Shown: piece by piece, positions 7,493-14,367 of the stretch
Layout of the letters: each line of letters opens with the position of its first letter
How positions within the stretch are numbered: position 1 is the stretch's first letter
Notes under the pieces: generated by a model
The model's database searches: none
What the model was told of the DNA's origin: nothing
The model's input: the letters and a program-made list of their open reading frames with translations, nothing else
Virus record (IMG/VR): IMGVR_UViG_3300041411_000085
Coordinates: 23,004-87,003 of that record
From: a virus
Length of the DNA stretch: 64,000 nucleotides
Reading direction: 5' to 3' (one strand)
Translations under genes and position numbers: made by a program

Positions 7493-7700
7493 TCAGATGC
7501 CTTTATGTGTCCAGTCTTCACCAGCCCGTTTAGCATCTTCCATAGACTGATAGTTAACCACTTCAGGACTAAATCCACACCCTTTGTACCACTTAGACAG
7601 CTGATAAGTGTTGCCTACCACTGTCACTGTAGACCTTCTGAAAGAGTCTTCCCCCGTAGTGTGTGATGTAATCAAGGTATAGCTCAGACCACTTGTACAT
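7493..7700 (-). pseudogene. Frameshifted small gene (one extra base)
   Basis: A start with strong GAGGAAG lies at 7700 (MYKWSELYLDYITHYGG in frame 1), but the credible C-terminus (VVGNTYQLSKWYKGCG to EDWTHKGI, ending 7493) is in the +1 frame. The total is 208 bases, one more than a multiple of three. Removing one G from the G5 run (complement of 7651-7655) joins the halves smoothly into ITHYGEDSFRRSTV. Alternatively the second frame starts at TTG 7675, which lacks a good ribosome site. Function unknown. It is the last gene of the leftward block. Confidence 0.6.
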
Positions 7701-7711
7701 GATTTACTTCC

Positions 7712-7975
7712 TCAATCTACGTTAACAGACATTTGGAACTGAAGGTTATCAAGAGCTTCTTGTCCTTCATGGTAGTGACAAGCCCTCAAGGACACTTCAG
7801 CATTCATACCTTTACCACCACCTGTACGTTGACCTTGTTCATTAAAGTGTGCCCATTCAACAATGAAAGCCCCAGCCTCTAACATCTCATCAAGCATCTC
7901 GTAGGTTGCATAGTTAGCGAAGTTTTCAGTGTATTCAGCGCCAGTAGCAAGGTCAGTGTAGGTGATGGTTAGCAT
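7712..7975 (-). CDS. Hypothetical protein, 87 aa
   Basis: Beta-rich N-terminus (MLTITYTDLATGAEYTENF) then a glycine-rich turn (QRTGGGKG) and an acidic end. GAGAA precedes the ATG. It lies downstream of two tandem promoters (8148 and 8022). No family recognised. Confidence 0.7.
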   Translation of the reverse strand: MLTITYTDLATGAEYTENFANYATYEMLDEMLEAGAFIVEWAHFNEQGQRTGGGKGMNAEVSLRACHYHEGQEALDNLQFQMSVNVD

Positions 7976-8021
7976 GTGGGTATTCTCTGTTTAGGAAGGC
8001 TTTCTGCCTTTCGATGTGTTC

Positions 8022-8050
8022 ATTCTAATACTGTTTGATTGTTGTGTAAA
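8022..8050 (-). promoter_or_regulatory. Sigma70-type promoter (leftward)
   Basis: TTTACA (complement of 8045-8050), 17-base spacer, TAGAAT (complement of 8022-8027); 47 bases before the start at 7975. Confidence 0.65.
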
Positions 8051-8147
8051 GCCTTTTCTTAGCTCTTTTCAAAAGAATTTATAGCTGCTTTCCTATCCCC
8101 CACTCTCTCTACTTGTCTCGTGTCTTTACCTACTCACCATAGAGATT

Positions 8148-8186
8148 ATTCTACAGGCAAACAAAAGCCAGCACAAGAGGCTGGCT
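8148..8186 (-). promoter_or_regulatory. Fused terminator-promoter element
   Basis: On the leftward strand the hairpin AGCCAGC/GCTGGCT (8166-8186) with a TTTTGTTT tail is a terminator for the gene ending at 8240. The -35 TTGTGC (complement of 8171-8176) lies in its loop and 3' arm, and TAGAAT (complement of 8148-8153) follows at 17 bases. Upstream RNA ends where a new transcript begins. Confidence 0.65.
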
Positions 8187-8239
8187 AGGTTATTTCTTCT
8201 CTTACATTGTGTCTTTAGACACTCATCCGACGTTTACTA

Positions 8240-8428
8240 TTAAAGCGCTTCAAAGCGAATTGGTGTATACAAAGCATAATCATCAGACATCATCGTAAAG
8301 CTCTCATACATACCAGCATGAGCTGTATAGTATTGTGTATCCACACGGCCCCACAAGACCAGTTGAATTCCATTAATAACTTTAATGAAAGGGGCAATGA
8401 TTGGAATAGGTCTTGGAGGAGTTCTCAT
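8240..8428 (-). CDS. Hypothetical protein, 62 aa
   Basis: Proline-rich N-terminus followed by a moderately hydrophobic stretch (IIAPFIKVINGIQLVLWGRV), possibly membrane-associated. Weak GAG ribosome site. Terminated by the composite element at 8148-8186. Function unknown. Confidence 0.6.
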   Translation of the reverse strand: MRTPPRPIPIIAPFIKVINGIQLVLWGRVDTQYYTAHAGMYESFTMMSDDYALYTPIRFEAL

Positions 8429-8451
8429 TATAATTACTCACTGTTCAATCT

Positions 8452-8601
8452 TTAATAAACAACAATCTGCAAGCTCTTAGCATAGCTAGAGGCTGGATAA
8501 CCTTCCAATTCATCTTTCCATGTTTTGTGGTATGTAGGCTGAGGCTTGGATGAGTTACCTTTAAGGAGAGCTTTGTAGAGGACTATCAGAGAGATGATCA
8601 T
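8452..8601 (-). CDS. Small protein with hydrophobic N-terminus, 49 aa
   Basis: ATG 8601 is chosen because GGAG lies 7 bases upstream and the previous gene ends at 8603; the longer frame opening at 8676 would lie inside that gene. N-terminus MIISLIVLYKALLKG could insert in the membrane; the remainder is polar. Confidence 0.6.
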   Translation of the reverse strand: MIISLIVLYKALLKGNSSKPQPTYHKTWKDELEGYPASSYAKSLQIVVY

Positions 8602-8602
8602 T

Positions 8603-8845
8603 TTATTCTCCAAACAAATCATTAAGAAGGTCATCATCAGAGAGTGTATTGTCTGCTTCTGACTGATAAACGTCAATCCCTTTAGACTTAAGAAATTCAG
8701 CCTCTTGTGCTATTTCTTTCTCAATCTGTTTAATCCATACAGAACGCAGTTCGATTTCAGATTGACTCTTAGCGACAGCTAAGTATCCTTTCTCACTACT
8801 GAGGCGAATCATGAGAGCTGCGTAGTGAGAAGTATTGTAAGTCAT
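8603..8845 (-). CDS. Hypothetical helical protein, 80 aa
   Basis: Charged helix (SEIELRSVWIKQIEKEIAQE) with an acidic C-terminus (SDDDLLNDLFGE). First gene after the promoter at 8879-8907. No known motif. Confidence 0.7.
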   Translation of the reverse strand: MTYNTSHYAALMIRLSSEKGYLAVAKSQSEIELRSVWIKQIEKEIAQEAEFLKSKGIDVYQSEADNTLSDDDLLNDLFGE

Positions 8846-8878
8846 GATCTTTACTCTTCTGTTTGTTTGGTATGGCTC

Positions 8879-8907
8879 ATTATGAGGCTATCCACCTACC
8901 TGGTCAA
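8879..8907 (-). promoter_or_regulatory. Sigma70-type promoter (leftward)
   Basis: TTGACC (complement of 8902-8907), 17-base spacer, CATAAT (complement of 8879-8884), 34 bases before the start at 8845 and just after a terminator. Confidence 0.75.
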
Positions 8908-8931
8908 CAACTATATTCAGTTATTTTAGGC

Positions 8932-8959
8932 AAAAGAAAAGGAGCCCTGTGAGGCTCCT
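8932..8959 (-). terminator. Rho-independent terminator
   Basis: Leftward AGGAGCC/GGCTCCT (7-bp stem, 6-base loop; 8940-8959) followed by TTTCTTTT. It ends the methyltransferase transcript. Confidence 0.85.
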
Positions 8960-8978
8960 GGAATGTAACCTTAACTCT

Positions 8979-9170
8979 TTACTTCACCATCTGTTTAGCC
9001 GTCCCAACAGCATCTTCCAAATCATCTGTGTGATATGTGGCTTCTTTCTGGAACTTATTATCAATGTAATACCACACTTGATACTCTTCCCATTCATCAT
9101 TCCATTTGATGATAGCTTTCTTGTTGTCATTCTTATATGTGGTTGGGAATGTTTTCGATGGTTTGGTCAT
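8979..9170 (-). CDS. Hypothetical protein, 63 aa
   Basis: Lysine- and tryptophan-rich (IIKWNDEWEEYQVWYYID), probably a small beta protein. Its first 38 bases overlap the methyltransferase 3' end in another frame, so the two are likely co-translated. No family recognised. Confidence 0.65.
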   Translation of the reverse strand: MTKPSKTFPTTYKNDNKKAIIKWNDEWEEYQVWYYIDNKFQKEATYHTDDLEDAVGTAKQMVK

Positions 9171-10098
9171 GATGCTGATTCCTGGTGTATTCGTCTTGGG
9201 TTAGGTCCATTGTGAGGCTTTCACCATCTTGTGTCAACATTTCTTGTGAGATATTTTTAAGGATGTGAGCTACGGCATCCACGGTCCAGGCATTCCCAAT
9301 GCTTTTGTACCGTTCTGATGTACGAATACAATCTGTGTAGTTATCTGGCAATGTCTGTAAACGTTCGTATTCAACAGGCGTCAATCGTGTAATTTGATCA
9401 CCACGAGTGACATAGTTGCTATTCCAAGAACCATCAGAACGAGCTGTCAAGCAATTAGCTTTAATTGGATTCAATACAGCATAACGCTTATCAAAACACT
9501 GTTGCCCTTTTTCACTAGTGACCCAACGAGCACGACCCGGTGTAAGGATAGATAGTTCTGGAATACCTGGTTGTAAGATGTCTTTAAGATTAATACCTAA
9601 ATCCTGTGGTTGTTCAATGTTAGGAATGTTGGTCCAATACAAACGATCACGTTTTTGTGCACTGACCAAAGAGGAGTTAATACGAATAGGTTCAACTCCT
9701 AGTACTTTACTAATTTCATCAATAGCTTTTTTATTACCACTAACATTCTCAAGCATCCACCACTTTGGGTTTAGTTCATTTTTAATACGAACGTATTCCC
9801 AAAACAAACCACTCTTACCCTCAAGACCTGTGCCATCCCCCAGGTTTGAAATCGATTGGCAAGGTGTGCCTCCAACCAGCAAGTCAATTGCCCCGAGTTT
9901 GGATGTGTCTAGTGCACACATATCGCCAACTTGTTTAATATTAGGCCAATTGGACTGGCTAACTTTAATTGCATGCTTGTCGATCTCGGATGCGTAGTAA
10001 TTATTTACGATAATACCTGCACGTTGCAATGCAACAGCAGCACAAGAGATTCCATCACAAACTGACAAAACATTAATACCTTTATTCATAACACCCAC
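9133..10098 (-). CDS. DNA (cytosine-5)-methyltransferase
   Basis: 321 aa (from GTG 10098, placed 8 bases after AAGGAG; an in-frame ATG lies 9 bases on). Motif I LSVCDGISCA (11-20), motif IV GGTPCQS with catalytic Cys80, motif VI LENV (116-119), motif VIII-like QKRDRLYW, then a short target-recognition region with CLTARSDGSW, and motifs IX/X in RLTPVEYERLQ and YKSIGNAW. All catalytic elements are present. No partner endonuclease is adjacent, so it is probably an orphan enzyme that protects phage DNA or alters host expression. It follows a terminator and has no obvious promoter of its own. Confidence 0.93.
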   Translation of the reverse strand: MGVMNKGINVLSVCDGISCAAVALQRAGIIVNNYYASEIDKHAIKVSQSNWPNIKQVGDMCALDTSKLGAIDLLVGGTPCQSISNLGDGTGLEGKSGLFWEYVRIKNELNPKWWMLENVSGNKKAIDEISKVLGVEPIRINSSLVSAQKRDRLYWTNIPNIEQPQDLGINLKDILQPGIPELSILTPGRARWVTSEKGQQCFDKRYAVLNPIKANCLTARSDGSWNSNYVTRGDQITRLTPVEYERLQTLPDNYTDCIRTSERYKSIGNAWTVDAVAHILKNISQEMLTQDGESLTMDLTQDEYTRNQHHDQTIENIPNHI

Positions 10099-10116
10099 TT
10101 ATAAAGCTCCTTACGT

Positions 10117-10141
10117 TAAAAGCCGCTTTACGCGGCGTTTT
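10117..10141 (-). terminator. Terminator (bidirectional form)
   Basis: GCCGC (10122-10126) / GCGGC (10132-10136) with A and T runs on both sides; leftward tail CTTTTAAC. Located 26 bases after the gene ending at 10167. Confidence 0.7.
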
Positions 10142-10166
10142 TGGTTTGTGTTTAAAACTTATTAAT

Positions 10167-10412
10167 TTAGACTTTCCAGAAGTCACTCTTGTTAGCCTCA
10201 TCAGCACAAACCTGAGCAGCCTTAGCAACAAGCTTAGCCACTTGATTCACAACGTTAGGCACTTCCAAACCAAAGGCTTCAGTAGTCAGCTCAACAGTTT
10301 GCCCATTCACCTTTGCCACAAGCTTCAAAGCATCTTCCAAAGCAATCTGTACGAAAGCTGGGGAGTTCATGAAAGACATTGCTGTGTATGTGGTTTTCAC
10401 TGAAGTGGTCAT
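10167..10412 (-). CDS. Hypothetical alanine/valine-rich protein, 81 aa
   Basis: N-terminus MTTSVKTTYTAMSF; helical, Ala/Val-rich C-terminal half (VVNQVAKLVAKAAQVCADEA). The 18 bases around its start are identical to those at the start of the gene at 14107, whose product also begins MTTSV. It directly follows promoter 10447-10475. No family. Confidence 0.7.
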   Translation of the reverse strand: MTTSVKTTYTAMSFMNSPAFVQIALEDALKLVAKVNGQTVELTTEAFGLEVPNVVNQVAKLVAKAAQVCADEANKSDFWKV

Positions 10413-10446
10413 GATTGAAGTCTCTGTATTTGGTTGGTGTAGGAGA

Positions 10447-10475
10447 ATTATGGGCTCCTTTCAGAGCCCTGTCAA
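10447..10475 (-). promoter_or_regulatory. Sigma70-type promoter with hairpin spacer
   Basis: TTGACA (complement of 10470-10475) and CATAAT (complement of 10447-10452), 17 bases apart. The spacer is an inverted repeat GGGCTC...GAGCCC, which could be an operator or a weak terminator for the gene ending at 10483. Confidence 0.75.
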
Positions 10476-10482
10476 CATCTGA

Positions 10483-10749
10483 TTAGAAAGTAATTACAGA
10501 TGTTGTGTAGGCTTCACTGACTTCACCATCGCCCCAATCCATTTCAGGGTGAAACTCTTCCGTCACTACAGCCCCCGGAGTAACCTTAACGAAGTCTAGG
10601 GCTGCTGCTTTATGGTTCTTGCCGCTGATGATTACAAGATTATCATCATGACCAAAGTGAACAGCTCGTGCAACCATGATGTGGATATCAGCACCGTGGA
10701 TTTTCTTAGCAGAGGCATTAATTGCTTTGATTTCGTTGGCGATTGACAT
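10483..10749 (-). CDS. Hypothetical protein, 88 aa
   Basis: GGAAG ribosome site. Predicted alternating helices and strands (IHIMVARAVHFGHDDNLVII), with an acidic C-terminal part. Controlled by the promoter at 10796-10824. Function unknown. Confidence 0.7.
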   Translation of the reverse strand: MSIANEIKAINASAKKIHGADIHIMVARAVHFGHDDNLVIISGKNHKAAALDFVKVTPGAVVTEEFHPEMDWGDGEVSEAYTTSVITF

Positions 10750-10795
10750 GGTGTTCTTCCTAGTGGTTGGAAGCGTTCTTGCTTCCTATGAGTCC

Positions 10796-10824
10796 ATTCT
10801 AGAGAGATTTAGAAGGTACGTCAA
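10796..10824 (-). promoter_or_regulatory. Sigma70-type promoter inside a gene end
   Basis: TTGACG (complement of 10819-10824), 17 bases, TAGAAT (complement of 10796-10801). It lies in the last codons of the gene ending at 10799 and 47 bases before the start at 10749. Confidence 0.7.
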
Positions 10825-10981
10825 CAGGAGTTTGTAAAAATTCTATAAATTCTTTTTCAGGTGTGTCTGTATGATCAGACCAATCGGCGTAAAAGTGTGG
10901 TATCTCAATTGGATTGCACCAACGACCTCTAACCTTGTCGGGGCTTATCATGAATCGAAAACCTTGATCTTTGAGTGTCAT
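10799..10981 (-). CDS. Hypothetical protein, 60 aa
   Basis: TAATG overlap with the upstream gene. Aromatic and acidic (FYADWSDHTDTPEKEFIEFL); its 3' end contains a promoter for the next gene. No known motif. Confidence 0.65.
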   Translation of the reverse strand: MTLKDQGFRFMISPDKVRGRWCNPIEIPHFYADWSDHTDTPEKEFIEFLQTPVDVPSKSL

Positions 10982-11241
10982 TAGGGATAATCCACATATG
11001 TGATTTTCTTGGTTTTCTTCTTTTGTTTCTTGACAATCTGAGCTGCATCGTATTCAGCTTGCCTGATGATCCATTGATCAATGTGGCGCTGAGCTTCCTC
11101 GATTGTGCCAAACTCTGCCAATGTCTCAAGGTCAACGTGCATATTTTGCCAACCCCACAAGAAGAAACAGTTATATTGACATTGATAAGACACACTATCA
11201 CAGTCTGTTGTTATCTTAATTCGTGTTCTATCCACCTTCAA
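10981..11241 (-). CDS. Hypothetical protein, 86 aa
   Basis: N-terminal beta-like half with cysteines (CDSVSYQCQYNCFF) and a lysine-rich C-terminus ending ITYVDYP. The same YVDYP motif occurs in the 25203-25472 product, but the rest does not match. ATGA overlap with the gene upstream. Confidence 0.65.
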   Translation of the reverse strand: MKVDRTRIKITTDCDSVSYQCQYNCFFLWGWQNMHVDLETLAEFGTIEEAQRHIDQWIIRQAEYDAAQIVKKQKKKTKKITYVDYP

Positions 11242-11549
11242 TCTCCTTGCCCTATATTCCCACTATAATAACCACCCCCACTACCATTCACTGTCCTCTT
11301 GCTCCAGATGTCGTCAGCGGAGTGCTCAGAGAGGGTGTTTTCGATAGAGTCCCATGACTTGAACTTGTCATTCCATTTGTAGAGCTTATTTGTCTTAATG
11401 AAGACTTTGTAGTTATCATTCAACAGGTACGAACCTTTGCTCTTATCCTCAAAGTAAGCTTGTCCATCTTGAACAGAAATGCATTCAAGAACAACTGATT
11501 CATAGTAATTGACTTGGAGCTTGTATTTGGTGCCTTCCTTGTAGGTCAT
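11238..11549 (-). CDS. Hypothetical protein, 103 aa
   Basis: Beta-rich domain (EGTKYKLQVNYYESVVLECI, then LLNDNYKVFIKTN) with a flexible glycine-rich tail (GSGGGYYSGNIGQGD). AAGGAAG ribosome site. Function unknown. Confidence 0.7.
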   Translation of the reverse strand: MTYKEGTKYKLQVNYYESVVLECISVQDGQAYFEDKSKGSYLLNDNYKVFIKTNKLYKWNDKFKSWDSIENTLSEHSADDIWSKRTVNGSGGGYYSGNIGQGD

Positions 11550-11552
11550 AAC

Positions 11553-11741
11553 TTAATACTCCGTTTGAAGCATCTTGGCAACAGTGGTCATTCGATCTAC
11601 ACAATACTCTAGTGTTGCTGCTACCAATAGCTGATTGGTTTCAGAGTCTCGAATCTCAGCGTAAAGAGTTCGTGCATGGCCGTTCTTACCATAACGAATG
11701 TTTGTAATCACAGCTTTAATGTAGGCATCAGTCCAGCTCAT
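11553..11741 (-). CDS. Hypothetical protein, 62 aa
   Basis: ATG 11741 overlaps the previous stop (TGATG) with GGGAGC upstream, so it is preferred to the TTG 15 bases earlier. Predicted beta-strand then helix (TLYAEIRDSETNQLLVAAT). No family. Confidence 0.65.
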   Translation of the reverse strand: MSWTDAYIKAVITNIRYGKNGHARTLYAEIRDSETNQLLVAATLEYCVDRMTTVAKMLQTEY

Positions 11742-11890
11742 CACTCTTGCTCCCAATTCCGCTTAAGATTTCTCTCATTACTATAGCCTCGCTTCTTGTC
11801 TTTACCGCCTGTGTCATAGTGGTCTGCACACTTACGTTTAGAAGATTTGCGTTCATATTTCTGGAATGATTCTTGTGTGTAGGTTTTCAT
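11741..11890 (-). CDS. Basic microprotein, 49 aa
   Basis: Very lysine/arginine-rich (YERKSSKRKCADHYD, DKKRGYSNERNLKRN), so nucleic-acid binding is plausible. ATGA overlap upstream and TGATG overlap downstream support it as a gene although it is short. Confidence 0.6.
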   Translation of the reverse strand: MKTYTQESFQKYERKSSKRKCADHYDTGGKDKKRGYSNERNLKRNWEQE

Positions 11891-12117
11891 TTGATTGAGT
11901 CTCTGATAATTGGTGCTAGTTTACAAATGCTTTCAGCAAGCTGATCTTTAGTTTCATGCGCTGACCATAGCTGTACAACTCTATTTAGTAAATTCTCAAG
12001 CTCAATGTTTCGTTCTTGTGTAGCTTCAAATGCAGCATTTGCGAGCATCCACTTATCTTCTATGAGAACCTTTTGGCGGCCAACAGGAAGACTGAGCCAC
12101 CATTCATTAAAAGTCAT
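11887..12117 (-). CDS. Hypothetical helical protein, 76 aa
   Basis: All-helix pattern (ERNIELENLLNRVVQLWSAH) with an N-terminal FNEWWLSL motif. Similar 'NEWW...' starts occur in many small phage proteins of unknown role. Overlaps both neighbours by 4 bases. Confidence 0.65.
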   Translation of the reverse strand: MTFNEWWLSLPVGRQKVLIEDKWMLANAAFEATQERNIELENLLNRVVQLWSAHETKDQLAESICKLAPIIRDSIK

Positions 12118-12260
12118 TTCAACATCTCCAATTCAATCATCTGTTTTGTATTATATATTGGAACACACGTCCATTGCCCATTGTCACGACAGAGTTTAGC
12201 ATGGGTTCCTTGGGAAAGGAAGTTGTAGGCTTGTTGGAATGCTGATTGGTAGTTGTTCAT
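12114..12260 (-). CDS. Microprotein, 48 aa
   Basis: Found between two overlapping genes: ATG 12260 follows the previous gene's AAAGAGAA, and its TGA overlaps the next ATG. Helix (YQSAFQQAYNFLSQGTH) then a two-cysteine strand region. Function unknown. Confidence 0.6.
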   Translation of the reverse strand: MNNYQSAFQQAYNFLSQGTHAKLCRDNGQWTCVPIYNTKQMIELEMLK

Positions 12261-12457
12261 TTCTCTTTCCTTGCTTTGTCCCAACCTTGTAGACGTTCTA
12301 GTTTAGATCGAACATCGTTCAGCACAAGCCAATACCCTGCTGGACACACACTCAAGCTCTTATAAATTTGCTTGTAATAAGCTAAGCAGATTTTAAGCTC
12401 TTCGTCTGTCAAGTAATCAGCAGTTTTGGTGAATTTATCAAGAATTCGTTTGTCCAT
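12257..12457 (-). CDS. Hypothetical protein, 66 aa
   Basis: Helical (LTDEELKICLAYYKQIYKSL) with a lysine/arginine-rich C-terminus. One base after the upstream gene; ATGA overlap downstream. No known motif. Confidence 0.65.
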   Translation of the reverse strand: MDKRILDKFTKTADYLTDEELKICLAYYKQIYKSLSVCPAGYWLVLNDVRSKLERLQGWDKARKEK

Positions 12458-12458
12458 C

Positions 12459-13049
12459 TCACGCCGCCTTCAATTCGTTGATGTAGTTTCTTGCTTTCTG
12501 ATGCCATTCTATCGAGGTTTTCACTACCTTGCAAGACATTTTCAAGAAAGATTTGAAAGAGTTGCTAGGCGAAAGATCATCTATCCAGCTCACTCCACAA
12601 GGTGTGGCTACCTCTGTATGGGTGTAGTCTACATCAGAGCTTGAGTAGGTAGTTTCTACGCCAACTACCTCATATTCTTCCCCTGTTTTGATAGGTGTAA
12701 TAGCCTTCTTCAACAACTCTTCAGCTCTGCGTAGTTTCTTGAATGCAACCTCACGAAGTAAGGTATATTCTTCAGGACTGAACTCACCAGCTTTGAATGC
12801 TTGCTCTAATTCAATGGCTTCTGAGAGGAGCTTTTCGACACGAGCTGATTGTGGTAAGATGCGTTGTTTAAGAGGAACCTTTGTAGGCTTTTTCTCGTTA
12901 TTCTCTTCAGAGTACAAGAAAGTGTTAGCCGTTCCGTCCCTATTAAAATGCAGGCCACGAGACTGAGCAAGGCGATTCCCTATTTGTTCCCCACTCGTCT
13001 CGCTGGCGTTGTTCCAACTTTGTATGCAATACAATCGACCTGCTGTCAT
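12459..13049 (-). CDS. Hypothetical protein, 196 aa
   Basis: The frame is open to 13115, but that region is the promoter, so ATG 13049 with AGGTG upstream is the start. Lysine-rich helical middle (LLSEAIELEQAFKAGEFSPE, then RRAEELLKKA) and a C-terminal helix. One of the larger proteins of the block; no family recognised. Confidence 0.7.
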   Translation of the reverse strand: MTAGRLYCIQSWNNASETSGEQIGNRLAQSRGLHFNRDGTANTFLYSEENNEKKPTKVPLKQRILPQSARVEKLLSEAIELEQAFKAGEFSPEEYTLLREVAFKKLRRAEELLKKAITPIKTGEEYEVVGVETTYSSSDVDYTHTEVATPCGVSWIDDLSPSNSFKSFLKMSCKVVKTSIEWHQKARNYINELKAA

Positions 13050-13086
13050 GATGCACCTGCCTGATATTCCTGTTCCTGGTGTGATA

Positions 13087-13122
13087 ATTCTAACCCAATA
13101 GAAAAAGGCCGTCAAGCGGCCT
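13087..13122 (-). promoter_or_regulatory. Fused terminator-promoter element
   Basis: Leftward hairpin AGGCCG/CGGCCT (13106-13122) with a TTTTTC tail ends the gene stopping at 13145. TTGACG (complement of 13110-13115) spans its loop and 3' arm, and TAGAAT (complement of 13087-13092) lies 17 bases on, 38 bases before the next start. Same design as at 8148 and 14875. Confidence 0.75.
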
Positions 13123-13144
13123 GTATGGTTTATTTTTCATCTGT

Positions 13145-13375
13145 TTAGGTGGGTACTCTATCAATCAGTTTATACGGCTTCTCTGTTGAAAAGATTAGCA
13201 CTTCACCTTTCAAGGTCTTAGCTTCAGTGTATGCCTGACTAAATGTAGGATAGTCAGTGCTGTACCCATACTCGATAGGATCACCACACTCATCAAAGTT
13301 CCAGTACCCTTGGTCATTAACCCAAGACTCAAAAGACGTAGCTGCTCTAGCTACATAAAACTCATCAATGATCAT
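13145..13375 (-). CDS. Hypothetical protein, 76 aa
   Basis: Aromatic, acidic protein (FESWVNDQGYWNFDECGDPI). Overlaps the upstream gene by 4 bases; followed by the terminator half of the 13087-13122 element. No family. Confidence 0.7.
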   Translation of the reverse strand: MIIDEFYVARAATSFESWVNDQGYWNFDECGDPIEYGYSTDYPTFSQAYTEAKTLKGEVLIFSTEKPYKLIDRVPT

Positions 13376-13545
13376 TTATTCTTCCTCACCAACTCACGAA
13401 GCAAGGCAATCTCCTCCTCACGCATAGCAGCCTCTTTGCGTTTACGACTATTACCCGCACTTACTGCACACCCAACCCAAACAATGATCCAAGGGAAGAA
13501 CAGGACAGTCATTATCAAGTGGCATATGTGGGCGAACGCGCTCAT
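13372..13545 (-). CDS. Small single-span membrane protein, 57 aa
   Basis: Hydrophobic segment at about 10-30 (LIMTVLFFPWIIVWVGCAVS) followed by a charged helix rich in Arg, Lys and Glu. ATGA overlaps on both sides. A membrane anchor with a cytoplasmic coiled helix is predicted. Confidence 0.65.
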   Translation of the reverse strand: MSAFAHICHLIMTVLFFPWIIVWVGCAVSAGNSRKRKEAAMREEEIALLRELVRKNK

Positions 13546-13727
13546 GATTGAATTACTCCACCACTGCCCATAAACATTGGACGATTATGTTGTTGATTCC
13601 AACCACAATCTTGGTGTCCAATCTCACCAGCTTTCTGGCAGTTACAACGTTCAAGGTCATCGTCCACAGGAGGGTATCCAACAATACATTCAAACTCTTC
13701 AGCGGTCATCTCTAATTCAAGCTTCAT
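13542..13727 (-). CDS. Hypothetical cysteine-containing protein, 61 aa
   Basis: Cysteine/histidine cluster CNCQKAGEIGHQDC (about 28-41) suggests a zinc site. ATGA overlaps both neighbours. No known family. Confidence 0.65.
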   Translation of the reverse strand: MKLELEMTAEEFECIVGYPPVDDDLERCNCQKAGEIGHQDCGWNQQHNRPMFMGSGGVIQS

Positions 13728-13933
13728 ACTATCACCTCAATAAGTTCAGTTGTGTACCAATTTTGTAGCCACTTGGTGGTTCCGTCATCAAAAAGTATAG
13801 TGGCTGTTTCATTCTTTTCGCCTACATTGTTAAACGTCACTTCTTTAACTTCGCAAGCGGATTTGAACTTGCTGCCACCTACGCGGATGAACACTTTGTC
13901 ACCGGGTTTGAGTTGGCCTATGAGCTTTTTCAC
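13724..13933 (-). CDS. Hypothetical small beta-barrel protein, 69 aa
   Basis: GTG start 3 bases after the upstream stop. Pattern LKPGDKVFIRVGG, then CEVKEVTF and TATILFDDG fits a small SH3/KOW-like barrel. Function unknown. Confidence 0.6.
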   Translation of the reverse strand: MKKLIGQLKPGDKVFIRVGGSKFKSACEVKEVTFNNVGEKNETATILFDDGTTKWLQNWYTTELIEVIV

Positions 13934-13936
13934 TGC

Positions 13937-14107
13937 TCAGACCAGACGTACGATGAATCTGACAGCACCGTATTGCAAGTCCTTCTTGTTAGCGAGGTTA
14001 CGTGCAGCTTGACCTTTACCTGCTGGGTATTGCTTGATAACAGCCTTGGTCTGGATGTCTACTACTTCGTAAGCTACGTTGGTTTGAGTATTCACTGAAG
14101 TGGTCAT
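13937..14107 (-). CDS. Microprotein starting MTTSV, 56 aa
   Basis: First gene after promoter 14156-14184. Its start region (TTCACTGAAGTGGTCATG on the + strand) is identical to that of the gene at 10412. Basic C-terminal half (PAGKGQAARNLANKKDLQYG). Function unknown. Confidence 0.65.
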   Translation of the reverse strand: MTTSVNTQTNVAYEVVDIQTKAVIKQYPAGKGQAARNLANKKDLQYGAVRFIVRLV

Positions 14108-14155
14108 GTCTGTTGCTCCTGTTCGTTTAGAAGCTTTCTGCTTCCTATGTATTAG

Positions 14156-14184
14156 AGTTTAAGGTAGATAGAAAGCCCTGTCAA
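14156..14184 (-). promoter_or_regulatory. Sigma70-type promoter (leftward)
   Basis: TTGACA (complement of 14179-14184), 17 bases, TAAACT (complement of 14156-14161). It starts 3 bases after a stop codon and 49 bases before the MTTSV gene. Confidence 0.7.
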
Positions 14185-14187
14185 CAC

Positions 14188-14367
14188 CTATTTATAAATA
14201 AATTTAGCAGAAAGTAAATCATTAGCCCACTCGTACATCTCGCCTACACCAAATGCATAGGATAGGGCAATCTTTGTACGGTGCGAGCTGTTTGGGTATA
14301 CGTTGTCGCACACCATTGAGTTAATAGTGTCGCGATAGGACTGCTTGAAGCGTTTAGAAGGTTTCAT
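14188..14367 (-). CDS. Hypothetical protein, 59 aa
   Basis: ATGA overlap with the gene upstream and stop next to a promoter. Basic N-terminus (MKPSKRFKQSYRD) and aromatic C-terminal half. No recognised motif. Confidence 0.65.
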   Translation of the reverse strand: MKPSKRFKQSYRDTINSMVCDNVYPNSSHRTKIALSYAFGVGEMYEWANDLLSAKFIYK

